Part shown: piece after piece, positions 41,594 through 53,610 of the stretch
How the letters are laid out: each line of letters begins with the position of its first letter
Numbering within the stretch: the stretch's first letter is position 1
From: Platanthera guangdongensis
Lineage: Eukaryota; Streptophyta; Magnoliopsida; Asparagales; Orchidaceae
Direction: 5' to 3'
DNA length: 64,000 nucleotides
Assembly (NCBI GenBank): GCA_039583875.1
Contig: CM077147.1
Location: forward strand, 113,146,440 to 113,210,439
Made by a program: the position numbers and the translations under genes
Notes under the pieces: model-generated
The model's database searches: none
Told to the model about the DNA's origin: nothing
What the model saw: the letters and a program-made list of their open reading frames with translations, nothing else

Positions 41594-43038
41594 GGTGGAG
41601 GTGGAGGAATGTCAGTAGGTGCAGAGTGGACAGATGGGTTGTTATGAGAAGTAGGAACCTCAGGAGGAGAGGAGGAGTCATGTGAGAAGTAGGATGCATT
41701 TTTAAAAAATGTGACGTCCGAAGAGACAAACTGCTTGCGGGTAATGGGGTCAAAGAAACCATAACATTTCTGAGTGGTAGAGTACCCCAGAAAGACACAT
41801 TTAGTGGCCCGTGGTGAGAGTTTGTTACGGGTGGCTGAGGGAGAGGGCACAAAGGCTGTGCACCCAAAGATACGTAGAGGAAGAGGAAACAGATTCTTGT
41901 CCGGATAGAGAATGGAGAATGGGGTTTTACCAAGGAGAACTGTGTAGGGAATGTGATTGATGAGATAGTAGGAGATGAGGACAGCATAGCCCTAATAGGA
42001 GCAAGGAACGTGCATCTGTGTCATTAGAGTATGAACAACATCGAGGAGGTAACAGTTTTTGCATTCCACCACCCCATTTTGTTGTGAGGCATATACATAG
42101 CTAGTTTGATGAATAACATCATGTTGCATACAGAAAAAAGAGAAATCATGACTAAGATATTCCTTAGCATTGTCAGAATGAAAGATTTTAATACATGTAT
42201 CAAACTGGTTCTTAATCATATAATAAAATGATGCCAAGACAGAGAACAATTCAGAGTGATCCTTTAGAAGATACACCCACGTACACATAAAGAAATCATC
42301 AATAAAGGTGACAAAATAGAAACTACCTTCACCGATGGTGAGGTTAGGAGCAGTACCCCATACATCAGAGTGAACGAGGTCAAACGGACGGGAAGAGACA
42401 TGGCTTTGTGCTGGTGGGAAGGAGGAGCGGTGATGCTTGCTAAGCTAACATGCATCACAGTTGAGAGGTGGATTATGCGGAGGTAGGTGGGGCAAAAGCT
42501 GGCGAAGAAGCCAGGGAGGAGGATGACCAAGGAAAAGATGTCATTGAAGGAGATCGGTAAAAGAGGACGAGCAGGCGGACAGAGCGGAAATGTTGTCGAG
42601 GAAGTAGAGGTTGACGCTCTCAGTCCCAGTAGCAATCGTCTGTAGGGAGCCCGGATCGTGAAAACAACAAGAAGTATGAGTGAATGTGATGGAGCACTGA
42701 AGTTGCTTGTATAGAGAGGTGACGGATAATAAATTGCAAGAAAACTTTGGCACATAAAGAGTGTCCGCCAAGAGAAGAGATGGTGTGACTCGAACCATGT
42801 CCGTGCCATGGACCGGGGAGAAAGTGCCATCTGCAATGAGGACCGGGTGCATCCAGTCATGTGTTTCTAGGAGATAAAAGCAGTGAGGATTGTCAGTTAC
42901 GTGATTAGTAGCGCTAGAGTCTATCAGCCATTTTCCATGAGTAGACACGTCGGCACTACAGGACGTGGGGACCACAGAGGTATACGACCTTGAGGAGGAG
43001 GAGGAGGAAGCGTCACCAGATGGGCAAAGAGGAGCCAT
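41594..43038 (-). pseudogene. Copia-1 protease and integrase
   Basis: The frame opens at ATG 43038 with a Ser-rich stretch. WLIDSSATNHVTDNP (about 42930) is the protease active site, with DSG changed to DSS. FSCNLLSVTSLYKQLQC (42740) is the pre-integrase region. The integrase core includes CTWVYLLKDHSELF (42285) and IFHSDNAKEYLSHDF (42180), followed by ASQQNGVVECKN (42080), so the D and E residues survive. KCVFLGYSTTQKCYGFFDP (41810-41750) ends the domain. Frameshifts and stops at about 42541 and 42290 break it. Confidence 0.8.
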
Positions 43039-43297
43039 ACAAGCAGAGAGATCAAAAAAAGGAACTTTCGCGAGTAGCAGTTAGGTCGAGCGAATAGTAG
43101 GCCGAAGTCGCACGGATAACCGCAGTGAGATCACATGGTTAAAGAAGGAAGACCGTGTGAACAGCAGAGGGAAGACTGCATAGAAGTCATGTGAACAAAG
43201 GAGAAACCACGCAACAAGTGAGATAACAGGAAACAGGTCGCGGCGACTTAATAACTAGAGCGGCTATAAAAGGAGGGAGCGACGACTAAGCAAGGTT
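43039..43297 (-). other. Copia-1 leader, part nearest the coding region
   Basis: No gag-like frame or zinc knuckle. Pyrimidine-rich phrases such as GTTCACACGGTC and CGACCTGTTTC recur here and in 61510-61736. GCGAC (43298-43302) is the left target duplication of the CRM-like element. Confidence 0.6.
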
Positions 43298-43302
43298 GCG
43301 AC

Positions 43303-44289
43303 TGATGTCGCGGCCTCCCCACCACCACTTGAAGATGAACCGGACGCACAATGCTACAACAAAAGATTTCAGGCGACATGACGAATCTTTGGCCACTAAC
43401 GGAAGGCAACATTACAACCTCCGTCCGCAGCACGTGATCCCATTTAAGAACATATTTGAATACCATTTTAATGCTTTATTTTATTTAGAACTTGTAATGT
43501 TTTAATTTCATGAATTTTCATTTGGTGTGCTTATTATGTGAATAAGGAATGAAAAAGGAAAACATAAATCCTCTTCTCCAAGAAGAATTTCAGCCAAGGG
43601 CTAGAGATTAGAATCCCCCCCCCCCCCCCCCGCCCCCCGCCCGTGCTCCCCTCTTCCTCCATTTCGTCCTCCCCTCTCGTGGAGCCTCCGAAGTAGTTTC
43701 TTGGTGCGACTCCAAGAAAGAAGGATGGCAACCCAACTCGGTGCGATGCTGGTGGATACATTTCGTGCGACGCTGGTGGATCCATTTGGTGTGACGCCGG
43801 TTGAAATCTTGGAGAGAGTGATTCTCCCCCAAAGTTATCAAGTGTGTTTCCCACCAACGGGTTGGGTAATCTCTTCCCCTTCTCGAGTGCTTCTTCTCTT
43901 TAGAATTATGGAGGTTGAACCATCATGTTCTCCATGATTTTTAAAACTCAATCGATTTTCGAATCACTGAATAAAATCGTTATTGTTCGTGTTTCCTTTT
44001 CTCCGGACTGGGTAGGTCCATTTTGCTTGAGCGGATCTTGTCCTATTGCCTTGGTCTTGTACTCCAAAGGGATTGGCAACCTTTGCGTTATCTTTGGGAA
44101 CAAGTCGACTCATTTTTTATCGCTATTTTATAGTCGATCATTCTCCGATTGTGTTTAAGCTTTGTGCGCGAAAGGTTTATGTATTGAGGACGGTAGATGC
44201 TTGTGTAGGTGCGGCGGATCAAGTGTGTGTTGTTGGCGAATTAGAGCCGTCCCTCGTGTAGATCTATGTTAGCATCACACACTACATCA
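43303..44289 (+). repeat. 5' LTR of the CRM-like element (987 bp), TATA deleted
   Basis: Starts TGATGTCGCGGCC and ends CACACTACATCA. Compared with the 3' LTR it lacks about 80 bp at 43534, where the 3' LTR has CTCCTATATAAAAGAGG, so the core promoter is gone. It also carries a C17 tract (43615-43631) where the 3' LTR has a short CCGCCCCC. Confidence 0.9.
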
Positions 44290-44292
44290 ATT

Positions 44293-44307
44293 TGGTATCA
44301 TAGGCGG
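44293..44307 (+). other. Primer-binding site of the CRM-like element
   Basis: TGGTATCATAGGCGG, three bases after the LTR end; initiator-Met tRNA type. Confidence 0.8.
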
Positions 44308-44553
44308 AGGTTTCAACTTCTATATTGCAAACGTCCTTGCGTTATCTTTGGGCACGAATTAATAAAATAAAAGCAAAAAAAAAAAATTTCTGGTCTGCAA
44401 ATAGTATTATAAAATCTTAATTTTTTGCGAAAATATAAAAAAAAATTTAACGTTCCTCATTCCTGCCACTTCAGGAAAATTTCAAAATATATTGTTTTAA
44501 CTTTAGGTCCAGCCCTAGGAAAAATCGTCTTTCAAAATTTTGGGTAACCCTGT

Positions 44554-45690
44554 ATGCGCACTAGATTAGGAACGGAGTACACTATACCGTCTTCGTCTAC
44601 AATGGCTGCGAATGAGCACCGGGATGCAAAAATCGAAGCTATTGAGGGACTACGAACTGAGATGACAGAGCTTAGGACCATGCTAGCCCAAATCCTACAG
44701 AACCAAGAACGACCACCTCCACCTATTAATGTGAGACAGCCCAACCACACCAACCGGTAATCGTTTTTGACTCTGATGGGAACTCTCCCCGAATGCCTCG
44801 TCTAGATCATCACCATGAGCGTGACTTTGATATTACTAGGGCCATTAAGATCGATGCCCCCACATATGACGACATGGGAGATAACCAAATCTTCCTCACC
44901 GAGGTGGTAGACATGGAATGTTACTTTGAATGACACACTCTCACGGACCTTGAGAAGGTCCAAGTCGCCCGGATGAAGTTAACTGGCATGCTAAGACATA
45001 TTGGCTAAATGAGGAGCGTAGGCTAGCGACCTGGAATGGAGTCCCACTTATAGGATGGCCGGTGATGAAGAATTTGTTATCTGATCAGTACGTACCTGAG
45101 TACAACCAAACACAGATGTTCGACGAGCTTGCCACCCTGCGGCAGGGCTCAAATTTGGTAGCTGAATATATGGGAGAGCTGAAGGACCGTATGGTGCGTT
45201 GCGATCTTAGGGAGATCCCCGAGGACATCTTATCTAGATTTCATAATGGGTTTCAACCCGAGATTCAAAGGAAGCGCTTGCACTATTGTCATACAGACCT
45301 GAACACCACCTTCATTGCCGCCATCGACATTGAAAAACATTTGGCCTCTAAGGCCCACTCCCGTTATTCACATGCAAAGAATAAGTCCACAGCTGGAGCA
45401 CTTGCTTCCACATATCCCGATAACGAAAAGTTTAGGTCCACCGAGTCGAAGTCTGTAGTGATCACCGCTAGGAACATTAGGAATCCCACGAGTGTGCGTA
45501 TCCACATAGGAAAGGTTAGTAAGTCCAACGCTACATGTTACTCTTACGATATTCAAGGTCACTATGCCTTTGAATGCTCTAAGAAGACTAAGGTCGTAGC
45601 CCTATTAGAGACGACTACCGATCCCGCTGATTTAGTGTATGAGGTTGCTGAGGAGAGTGACCCGGAAGGGGTCCCAAGGGATTTAGAGGA
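44554..45690 (+). pseudogene. CRM-like gag
   Basis: The N-terminal coiled coil includes EGLRTEMTELRTMLAQILQN (44641-44700). A frameshift follows near 44760, and then KIDAPTYDDMGDNQIFL in another frame. The capsid part in 45062-45871 has YNQTQMFDELATLRQGSNLV and EYMGELKDRMVRCDL. A zinc knuckle is at about 45535-45580 (CYSYDIQGHYAFEC, second Cys lost). The LTR-leader joint is at 44308-44553, noncoding and A-rich. Confidence 0.75.
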
Positions 45691-45699
45691 CGATCATAA

Positions 45700-46000
45700 C
45701 CTTATGGTGATGTGTTGTACCTTGACCACTTCTCATTCGTTAGATGCTTGGAAGAGTACGAGCACATTTTCTCTGATTTTTAAGAGTAATGAGAAAATTT
45801 GCAAGTTGATTATCGATAGTGGTAGCTATGTGAATGTTATTCTGAGAACATCGTCACGCACATGGCCCTGACTACGGAACCACACCCGACCCCATATCAG
45901 GTAGCTTGGATAAACAAGATAACCGTCCCGGTTACAAAGCGATGCCTGGTCCCCCTCTCATTCAAATTATATTCTGATGAGGTATGGTGTGATTCCTACA
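45700..46000 (+). pseudogene. CRM-like protease
   Basis: CKLIIDSGSYVNVI (45800-45840) has an intact D-S-G active site. The frame is lost just after it at 45843, and the stop of the frame is at 45869. [18 protein letters not shown] phrase, normally the end of the protease domain, opens the next frame at 46002. Confidence 0.75.
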
Positions 46001-46001
46001 G

Positions 46002-47200
46002 ATGGACGCTTGCCACGTGTTACTAGGATGCCCTAGGCTCTATGACCGCGATGTGATGCATTTTGGTAGAGCCAACACGTATGAATTCATGTTCATTGGC
46101 AAGACCATTACATTGAGGCCGACTGTCCCGAAGGAATCGATAGGACTGGTTAAGGACACCACGATCCCAGTTGAGAGGAAGGCCTTGAACCTAGTCGGGA
46201 GAAAAGAATTTTTTAAGGACCCGTTTCTTGACAGGGTGATGTATGTGCTAGTCCTTCTGATTGCGAAGACGGATTCTGGAGTATTGGATGATCTGCCCAG
46301 TGAGTTACGTGTATTATTCGAAGAGTATAGGGATACATACACATATGAGTTGCCATCGACATTACCTCCACTTAGAGATATTCAGCATGCGATAGATCTC
46401 ATCCTGAGGTCCTCCTTGCCCAACCAGCCCCATTATCGACTCCATCCCGCTGCCCATAAGGAGTTGCAGGTTCGGATAGAGGACTTGTTGAACAAGGGGT
46501 TTATTATGACTACTTTGAGTCCATGTGCTGTTCCAGCTCTACATGCCCCCAAGAAGTATGGATCATGGCGAATACGTGTTGATAGTAGGGTTATTAACAT
46601 GATTACGGTCAAGTATAGGTTCCCTATCACACGTTTAGATGACCTCTTCGATGTTTTATCTGGCGCCACTATATTTTCTAAGTTAGATCTTAGGAGCGGT
46701 TATCAACAGATTAGGATCTGTGAGGGTTATGAATGGAAGACTATGTTTAAATCCAAGGATGGGTTATATGAGTGGCTTGTGATATCCTTTGTGTTATCCA
46801 ATGCCCCCAGCACCTTCTCCCGGATGATTACACACGTCTTTCGACCCTACTTTGGGAAGTTTGTGGTAGTCTATTTCGATAACATCTTAGTTTATAGCAC
46901 CTCCACTGCCAGCACATATCCCACTTGAGAGTGACTTTATCCACCTTGAGGAAGGAAACTTTATTCCTAAAACTTAAGAAGTGCATATTCTATGTTCCAG
47001 GAGTAGAGTTTTTAGGTTATATAATCGGGTCTGAGGGAATTCGAGTTGATCCTGGAAAGGTTCATGTGATTAAGGACCGGCCCAAACCAATTAGCCTATG
47101 AGTGGTGTGTAGTTTCCATGGTTTGGCTACTTTATATCGCTGCTTCATACGAGATTTTAGTAGCATTATGTCACCTATTAGTGACTGCATGAAGAAGGGT
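46002..47200 (+). pseudogene. CRM-like reverse transcriptase
   Basis: A frame of 308 codons: [82 protein letters not shown] and [14 protein letters not shown], then [11 protein letters not shown], where the catalytic FDD has become FDN. After the frameshift at 46910, CIFYVPGVEFLGYIIGSEG-like and [18 protein letters not shown] sequence continues to 47200. Confidence 0.85.
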
Positions 47201-47879
47201 GAGTTCACTTAGATGAAGTCCGCCGCCTTTTCCTTCCAACGTTTTAAGAAGCTCATGACTGAGGCACCAGTGTTACGTTTACCTGACTTCACCAAGGTCT
47301 TTGAGCTTACCTGTGACACGTCAGGGGTAGGAATAGGATGTTTTTTGAGTCACGAAGGTTACCCGGTTAGTTATTTCAGTGAGAAACTAGCGGGGGCTAA
47401 GTTGAATTTTTCGAACTACGATAGAGAGTTTTATTTTGTTGTTAGGTGTTTGTATCATTGGAGGCATTATCTCCTCTCCAAGCAGTTTGTGATCCTCTCC
47501 GATCATGATGCCTTACGTTTCATAAACAGTCAGCATAAAATCAGCCCGCGTGATGCTAAGTGGGTAGCTTTCTTACAACAGTACACGTTTAGTATTAAGC
47601 ACCTTAAGGGGTCTGATAATCGAGTTGTCGATGCACTTAGTTGCCTTACCCTTCTACTATATACCATGCAAGTCAATGTCGTAGGATTCGAACGAGTTAA
47701 GGACGAATACTCCACTTGCCCAGATTTCCATGAGATGTGTTTTTCCACCCAGGATAGTTCTCCAACGACCATAACTGCGTTTGTTCTTAAGGACAATTAT
47801 CTTTTTAGGCACGAGAAGTTGTGTATTCCTCGATCATCCTTACGGCACCACATAATTTGGGAATTACATAGAGGAGGTC
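47201..47879 (+). pseudogene. CRM-like RNase H and integrase start
   Basis: MTEAPVLRLPDFTKVFELTC followed by DTSGVGIGCFLSHEG gives the RNase H start, with the first catalytic Asp present. YDREFYFVVRCLYHWRHYLL and LSDHDALRFINSQ follow, then HLKGSDNRVVDALS. The integrase zinc finger begins with LRHHIIWELHRGG and is cut at 47879 by Athila-1. AGGTC (47875-47879) is the left target duplication. Confidence 0.85.
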
Positions 47880-49623
47880 TAATAGTATGGTTTGATGTCA
47901 ATTTTATTAGGGTATTTTCAGGGTTTTAAAGAACAAATCATGTCTTGTAAAGTGTTTATTTTGATTCCCTTTTGTATGTCGCTAATGCGTTTTTTTGCAT
48001 TTTGCAGGTTTTCACGGCTTTCAACCGAATTTTGCTGTGACACGCTCCAAGGTCATGCCCTACCCGGGCATGTACCTAGGGCGTGTAACCCAAAGGAATG
48101 AAGCAACTGGTCCGAAACTGCATTCCGTGGAAACTTAGTGTACACGCCCTCGGTCACGCCCGTGTCACATCCGACACGGCCGTGTTCAAGAGGCGTGTCC
48201 CCAAGTTCCGAGGAATCGCTGCAACGCACTCTTTTTCCCCATCCACCGCCGCACTGAATGTGTCACGGCTCCGGTACACGCCCGACCCGGGCGTGATATA
48301 TGGGCGTGTACTTCAACAACCGCGCCCGTCAACTCCAGCAGTTAATTTCAGCCCGAAAAGTCTCACCGCCTGTGTCACACCCCCGGTACACGCCCGACCA
48401 GGGCGTGTCAGGGGGCGTGACCCATCCCGAAAAAATCTACAAATTGAGCCCTTCTCCAAGGGTTCAGGATCATCTTTGGCTGAGAAGGGGAGGTGCTGCC
48501 ACTCTATTTCTTGCTCTTTTTTATGCTTCTCTCTCTCTCTCTTTCTCTTTCTAGTTTAGTTTAATGCTAATGTAATTTTATTTTTGCATTAGCTTGCCTT
48601 TGTAATGCTTTAGTTGCTGTTGTAGGGCTAGAACAGGATTTTATTATGCTTTAGTTGCTAATGATAGGGCCAGAATAGGATTTTTGATTCCATGCACATG
48701 TACTTTTCATTTCAAAGTTGTAGCTCTCCTTTTTCATTAACAAAGAAGTGCTTTTCTCTTTTTCTTGCTTCAACTTAGTGCTCTTTATGCTTAACTACTC
48801 ATCCCCCTCCCCCCTCTTCCACCTCACCATGATTAACTAATCCTCCTTGTACTCGACCTTGATGATTCGAGGTTCGGGTGATTATGTTATGATGTTTTGA
48901 ATTACCTTTTCTTTTTAGGGCTTAGCATTGAATTACTCTTGATTTATCACAGGTTGGAGGTATATCATCGATATATACTCTCCACCTTTGTTCTCATTCC
49001 TGGCTAGCCTAGAGGCCGATGGTTTGAAGTGAGCACTCAAGAGTAAAGGGAGTTATACGCACCCCTCGAGAGAGGCAGACGTCCAAATCTCCCGGAGTGG
49101 AGTAAAATCCAATAGTTGGGTTCAACGCGTAAAGCGAGTTTTAGGCCTCCGATTTAGGAGAAAGTCGGTCAGACCTTCCTAAACTCAGTTGGGCACGACC
49201 TTCGAGAGAAGCGTGTTCATATTTATGGAACCTCCACGGTCAAGGTCCCTTACCCTATTAAGCTTAGGTTTATTTATCGTATTTTTCTAACCAATTCTTG
49301 TCGAGGTGATTCCTGATCGAGTGCATTTCGATTCATCGTTCCAACCCCTTTGCGTAATCATTTCTTTTATACTCTATTTTATTTCATTGCAAGTAGCTTT
49401 CTTTCATTGCAATTATTTCTCTTCCTTTAGTACGCTTAGCTTTCTTTTGAACCCTAAGATTTCCGTCGATAGAATAATAAATTTTGTGTGAGTAAGCTTA
49501 CTCAACCATTCCCGGATTTTAATACGACACTTGTGTCCCCTTACTACAGTTCGATAGGTATACTTGCCTAGCCGGATTGCTAGTTCGGCTGCTCGCTTTT
49601 CGTAAGCATTGGCCGGGCCATCA
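47880..49623 (+). repeat. 5' LTR of Athila-1 (1744 bp)
   Basis: Starts TAATAGTATGG (TGATAGTACGG in the sister, so TG has become TA) and ends GGCCGGGCCATCA. It holds the GCCCGTGTCAC-type array and TCTACAAATTG at the presumed TATA position, where the 3' copy has TCTATAAATTG. Confidence 0.9.
48028..48432 (+). repeat. ACACGCCCG/CGGGCGTGT dyad array in Athila-1 5' LTR
   Basis: Units such as GTGACACGCTCC, TACCCGGGCATGTACC, GGTCACGCCCGTGTCAC, CGACCCGGGCGTG and GACCAGGGCGTGTCAG, in both orientations, about 15 half-sites. The array ends a few bases before the presumed TATA box (48437). The wording is shared with the Tekay-1 LTR (5688-6258). Confidence 0.85.
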
Positions 49624-49629
49624 AGTTTT

Positions 49630-49646
49630 TGGCACCGTTGCCTGGG
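49630..49646 (+). other. Primer-binding site of Athila-1
   Basis: TGGCACCGTTGCCTGGG resembles the TGGCGCCGTTGCCGGGG site used with Asp tRNA in Athila and related elements; two positions differ. It starts six bases after the LTR end. Confidence 0.8.
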
Positions 49647-49984
49647 AGCAACGCTGGTTGATAAATTGAAAACACGAATCTATTAGTTTTATCATTTCTC
49701 TTTCTCATCCTCCTTCTTTAAAATTTTTAAAAATAAAAAAAAAATATTACCGCTATTAATAAAAACCCACTCCACAATTTTTCTACGCCACCTAAATCTC
49801 TTGAAAAGGGCAAAGCGGTTTTAAACGTCGATATCTTGTCTAGTACCTTGCGAACCCTTCACCGGGTAGCCCTTGGGAAGTTCGGGAGTTACATTTTTTA
49901 AAAAAAATTTATTTCAAAAAAATTAGTAACTCTATTTTTCTAGTTTATTTTATTTCTCTTTCTTCTCTTCTCTTCTTTTAGTGC

Positions 49985-50880
49985 ATGAACCGCGGGAGTC
50001 CGTCAGTTATTTTGGACCTGGACAACGAAATTGAGCGTACTTTTCGGAGAAGATCGCGATTTCAAGGCCCTACTCTCCAAAAACCGGTTGAGGATTCCGA
50101 GTCATTTTCCACTTTGAGAATGGAAAAACCCAACGTAGAGGAAGCCATGCAAATGACCATGTCTTATTATGCACGGCCGAATCTCGGGGGTACTGAATCT
50201 AGTCTAGTTCGCCCTGCGATAGCAAGTAACAACTTAGAACTAAAGCATATCATTATTCAAATGGTGCAGCAATATGTGCAATTTGACGGACTTCAAGATG
50301 AAGATCCGAATGCACATATTGCAAGATTTCTTGAGATTTGTGACATGTTTAAGATTAATGGTGTCATGAATGATGCGATTAGGCTAAGATTATTTCCCTT
50401 CTCTCTTAGAACTAAGGCTAAGCAGTGGCTGAACACCCTTCCTAAAAATAGAATAACTACTTGGACGCAATTAACTGAAAATTTTTTGGTGAAGTATTTT
50501 CCGCCTGCTAGAACTGCAAAACTTAGGAATGACATTTCTGCCTTTGGACAAATAGACTCCGAGACCCTTTACGAAACCTGGGAAAGATTTAAAGAATAAT
50601 TAAGACGATGCCCACATCACGCTCTGCCTGTATTGTTGCAGGTGCAGACGTTTTATAACGGGCTAAATCAAAGCACGAATAAAATGACAGATGCAGCTTC
50701 TGGCGGTACTTTAAATCATAAGACCCCAGAATCAGCTCTTGAGCTATTTGAGGATATGGCCATGAACACTTACCAGTGGAATGTGCCTAGGTCCCGAACG
50801 AGCAAGCCTGCAGGTATCTTTGAAGTGGATAAAGTCTCCCAACTCGCGCTGTAAGTTGAAATATTAAGCAAAAAAATTAC
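49985..50880 (+). pseudogene. Athila-1 gag, N-terminal part
   Basis: A frame of 204 codons with QYVQFDGLQDEDPNAHIARF, LRLFPFSLRTKAKQWLNTLP and FLVKYFPPARTAKLRNDI (the gag capsid domain), ending ETLYETWERFKE then TAA. The continuation LRRCPHHALP and VQTFYNGLNQSTNKMTDAAS (50599-50700) is the normal next part of the same domain, so the TAA at 50597 is a nonsense mutation. The leader is 49647-49984. Confidence 0.85.
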
Positions 50881-50884
50881 GGAG

Positions 50885-52525
50885 ATGACTGCTGCCTCCG
50901 CTCCTCAGGTATGGGAATCTGCAACTCCTCACCCCGAACATTTGGATTATGTAAATAATATGCCTAGAACTGCTTTTAATAATTTTTCTGCTGCAAATTT
51001 TCATCCTCCTGGTTTTAATTTTGCGAATAGTTATAATCCTGCGTTAAGAAATCATCCGAATTTTTCGTGGAGTAATCCATCGAATGCTATGCGCCCGCCA
51101 CCACAAATTGATTTTTCTGCACCACCACCACCTCCTAAAAGTTTTCCAAAACCTCCAAGTTTGGAGGAAATGTTTTCAAAATACATGAATACTAATGATG
51201 CTACGATTAGAACCTTAACTGGAAGCGTTAAAAATTTAGAAAATCAGGTAGGACAGCTCGCTAAAATAATTTCTAAGCGACCCATAGGGTCTCTTCCTTC
51301 CAATACCGAGCCCAACCCAAGAGAGCAAGTGAAATCTATAACTCTTTGGAGTGGGAAGAAAGTTCCTGGTATGGTAAGTGAAGAGCCCGAGGAGAGCTCC
51401 GCTCCCGCTTTAAAAAATCAAAGCTCCGCTCCCGTATTAAAAATTCCACCCTCTGCCGAAGAAGTTATCACCCCTGTTTTAGAAAAAGAACTCACTCCAC
51501 CACCCACCTTTAAAAATAATCCATCCCCGCCATACCCTTCCGAGCTTAATAAACAACGACAAGACGATCAATACACCCATTTTTTAGAAATGTTTAAACA
51601 AATCTACATAAATCTGCCTTTCCACGAAGCCATATCCCAGATGCCAAAGTACGCTAAGTACCTTAAGGACCTCTTGACCAACACGAAGAAATTAGAGAAC
51701 CTTTCGCATGTCACATTAAATGACGAGTGCTCGGCGGTTTTGACAAACGGATTACCGAAGAAAATCAGTGACCCGGGCAGTTTCTCTATCCCGTGTGTCT
51801 TTTGTGATCTCTTTGTCAAGCACGCATTAGCCGACCAAGGTACGAGTATAAATCTTATGCCCCTCTCGTTATTTAAAAAGTTAGGAATTGGTAGTCTCAA
51901 CCCCACGCGCATGAGTATCCAGCTCGCCGACAGATCAATCAAATACCCGTTAGGTATAGTGGAGGACGTCCTAGTCAAAGTCGACAAGTTCATCTTCCCG
52001 GTGGACTTTGTCATTTTGGACATCGAAGAAGACGTCGAGGTTCCCCTGATCCTTGGCCGACCCTTCCTTGCCACCTCCCGAGCTATCATTGATGTAAGCA
52101 ATGGTAAGCTCTTCCTTCGAGTAGGCGACGACGAAGTAACTTTCTCTATCACCCTCTCGATGAAGAACACACTAGCCAATGATGACTCCTTCTTTTTCAT
52201 AGATACCGTAAGTGTAGAATCCTCCTCTCACACCTCTGATTTTGAAAAAGAATTTTCTAATTTTTGTTCCTCTCCTACTCCTCCAACTGAATCTCTACAC
52301 CTAAGTGAAGAATCCTCCACCCGCCTTTATGATTTTGAAAAAGAAATTTTCGATTTTTGTTCCTCTTCTACTCTTCCAACTGAATTGCTGCAAGAAGCCT
52401 CCATGGCCGCTATACCCACCCCTTTTAATTTTACATATAAAAAGGTCTACGAGGACATAGTTTTTAAAAAAGAACGGATTTCTAAAACCTCGTATGATGC
52501 CCCTCCTACCCTGGAACTGAAATAA
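50885..52525 (+). pseudogene. Athila-1 gag C-terminus and protease
   Basis: A frame of 546 codons, the longest in the window. Residues 1-80 are Asn/Pro/Phe-rich. Residues 85-130 contain LEEMFSKYMN and NLENQVGQLAKII. Residues 140-230 are a Pro/Ser linker. Residues 235-290 have FLEMFKQIYINLPFHEAISQ. The protease region (about 300-420) has HALADQGTSINLMPLSLFKK, with active site D-Q-G instead of D-L/S-G, then VPLILGRPFLATSRAI. The rest is a Ser-rich spacer towards RT. The open length suggests recent activity, but the upstream stop and the downstream breaks make the polyprotein non-functional. Confidence 0.85.
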
Positions 52526-53610
52526 CTACCTAAGCACCTTAGATACGCTTTCTTAGAAAAGGAATCCAAGCTGCCTGTCATAGTTTCGGCCTACCTCACG
52601 AATACACAAAATGATAAACTTCTTTCAATTTTACAAAAGAATCGCCGAGCTATTGCTTGGCAGATATCTGATATCAAGGGCATAAGCCCATCTTTCTACA
52701 CTCATAAAATCTTAATGGAAAATAATTCACGTAACTCTATACAACCTCAGCGCCGTATAAACCCAAGCATGAAAGAAGTAGTTAAGGGCGAGGTTATGAA
52801 ATTGTTTGACACAGGAATTATCTATCCTATCTCAGACAGTAAGTGGGTTAGCCCAGTCCAGGTAGTACCAAAGAAGGGAGGGATAATGGTAGTAAGTAAT
52901 GAGAATAATGAATTAATCCCGACACGGACAGTGATAGGTTGGCGAATGTGCATAGATTACCGTAAGTTAAATGACGCGACCAGCAAGGATCACTTCCCCT
53001 TGTCGTTCATTGATCAGATTTTAGAACGACTTTCCGGACATCGCTTTTATTGTTTTCTCGATGGACTCTCGGGGTATTTTCAAATCCCCATCTCCCCCGA
53101 GGAGCAGGAGAAAACTACGTTTACTTGTCCCTTCGGCACCTTCGCCTACCGAAGAATGCTGTTTGCATTGTGCAATGTGCCAGCTACATTCCAACGATGT
53201 ATGCTCGCTCTCTTTGACAATTCGTGGAAAGAATTATGGAAGTTTTCATGGATGATTTCTCTGTGTTCGAGAATTCCTTCGATAGTTGTTTAGAAAACCT
53301 CGAGAAAGTCTTAGAACGATGCGAAGAGACTAACCTAGCCCTAAATTAGGAAAAATTCCATTTTATGGTGAGGGAATGGTTAGTTTTGGGCCATATGATT
53401 TCTGCAAGAGGTTTTGAAGTAGACGTTGCTACGATAGAAGTTATCGAGAAACTACCGCCGCATACGAACATAAAGGCTATAAGACATTTCCTAGGTCACG
53501 CGGGTTTCTACCGCCGCTTCATAAAGGACTTTTCCAAGATTACCAAGCCCCTTACCCATCTCTTAGAAAAAGACGCCCATTCATCTTTGATGACCTCTGC
53601 CTAGCTGCCT
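52526..53610 (+). pseudogene. Athila-1 reverse transcriptase
   Basis: 52526-52714 continues the polyprotein after a stop (TAA, 52523). Then RRINPSMKEVVKGEVMKLFD, WVSPVQVVPKKGG, WRMCIDYRKLND, GHRFYCFLDGLSGYFQI and TFTCPFGTFAYRRMLFALCN. The catalytic FMDD is intact near 53250, but in the next frame after a frameshift at about 53235. A second stop, at about 53347, precedes the connection region VREWLVLGHMISARGFEVD and HAGFYRRFIKDFS. Confidence 0.85.

Noticed and set aside
50885..52525. Intact host gene of 546 codons
   Set aside because: Contains Athila gag and protease motifs and sits between Athila LTRs; upstream stop at 50597 and downstream stop at 52523 show it is part of a broken polyprotein.
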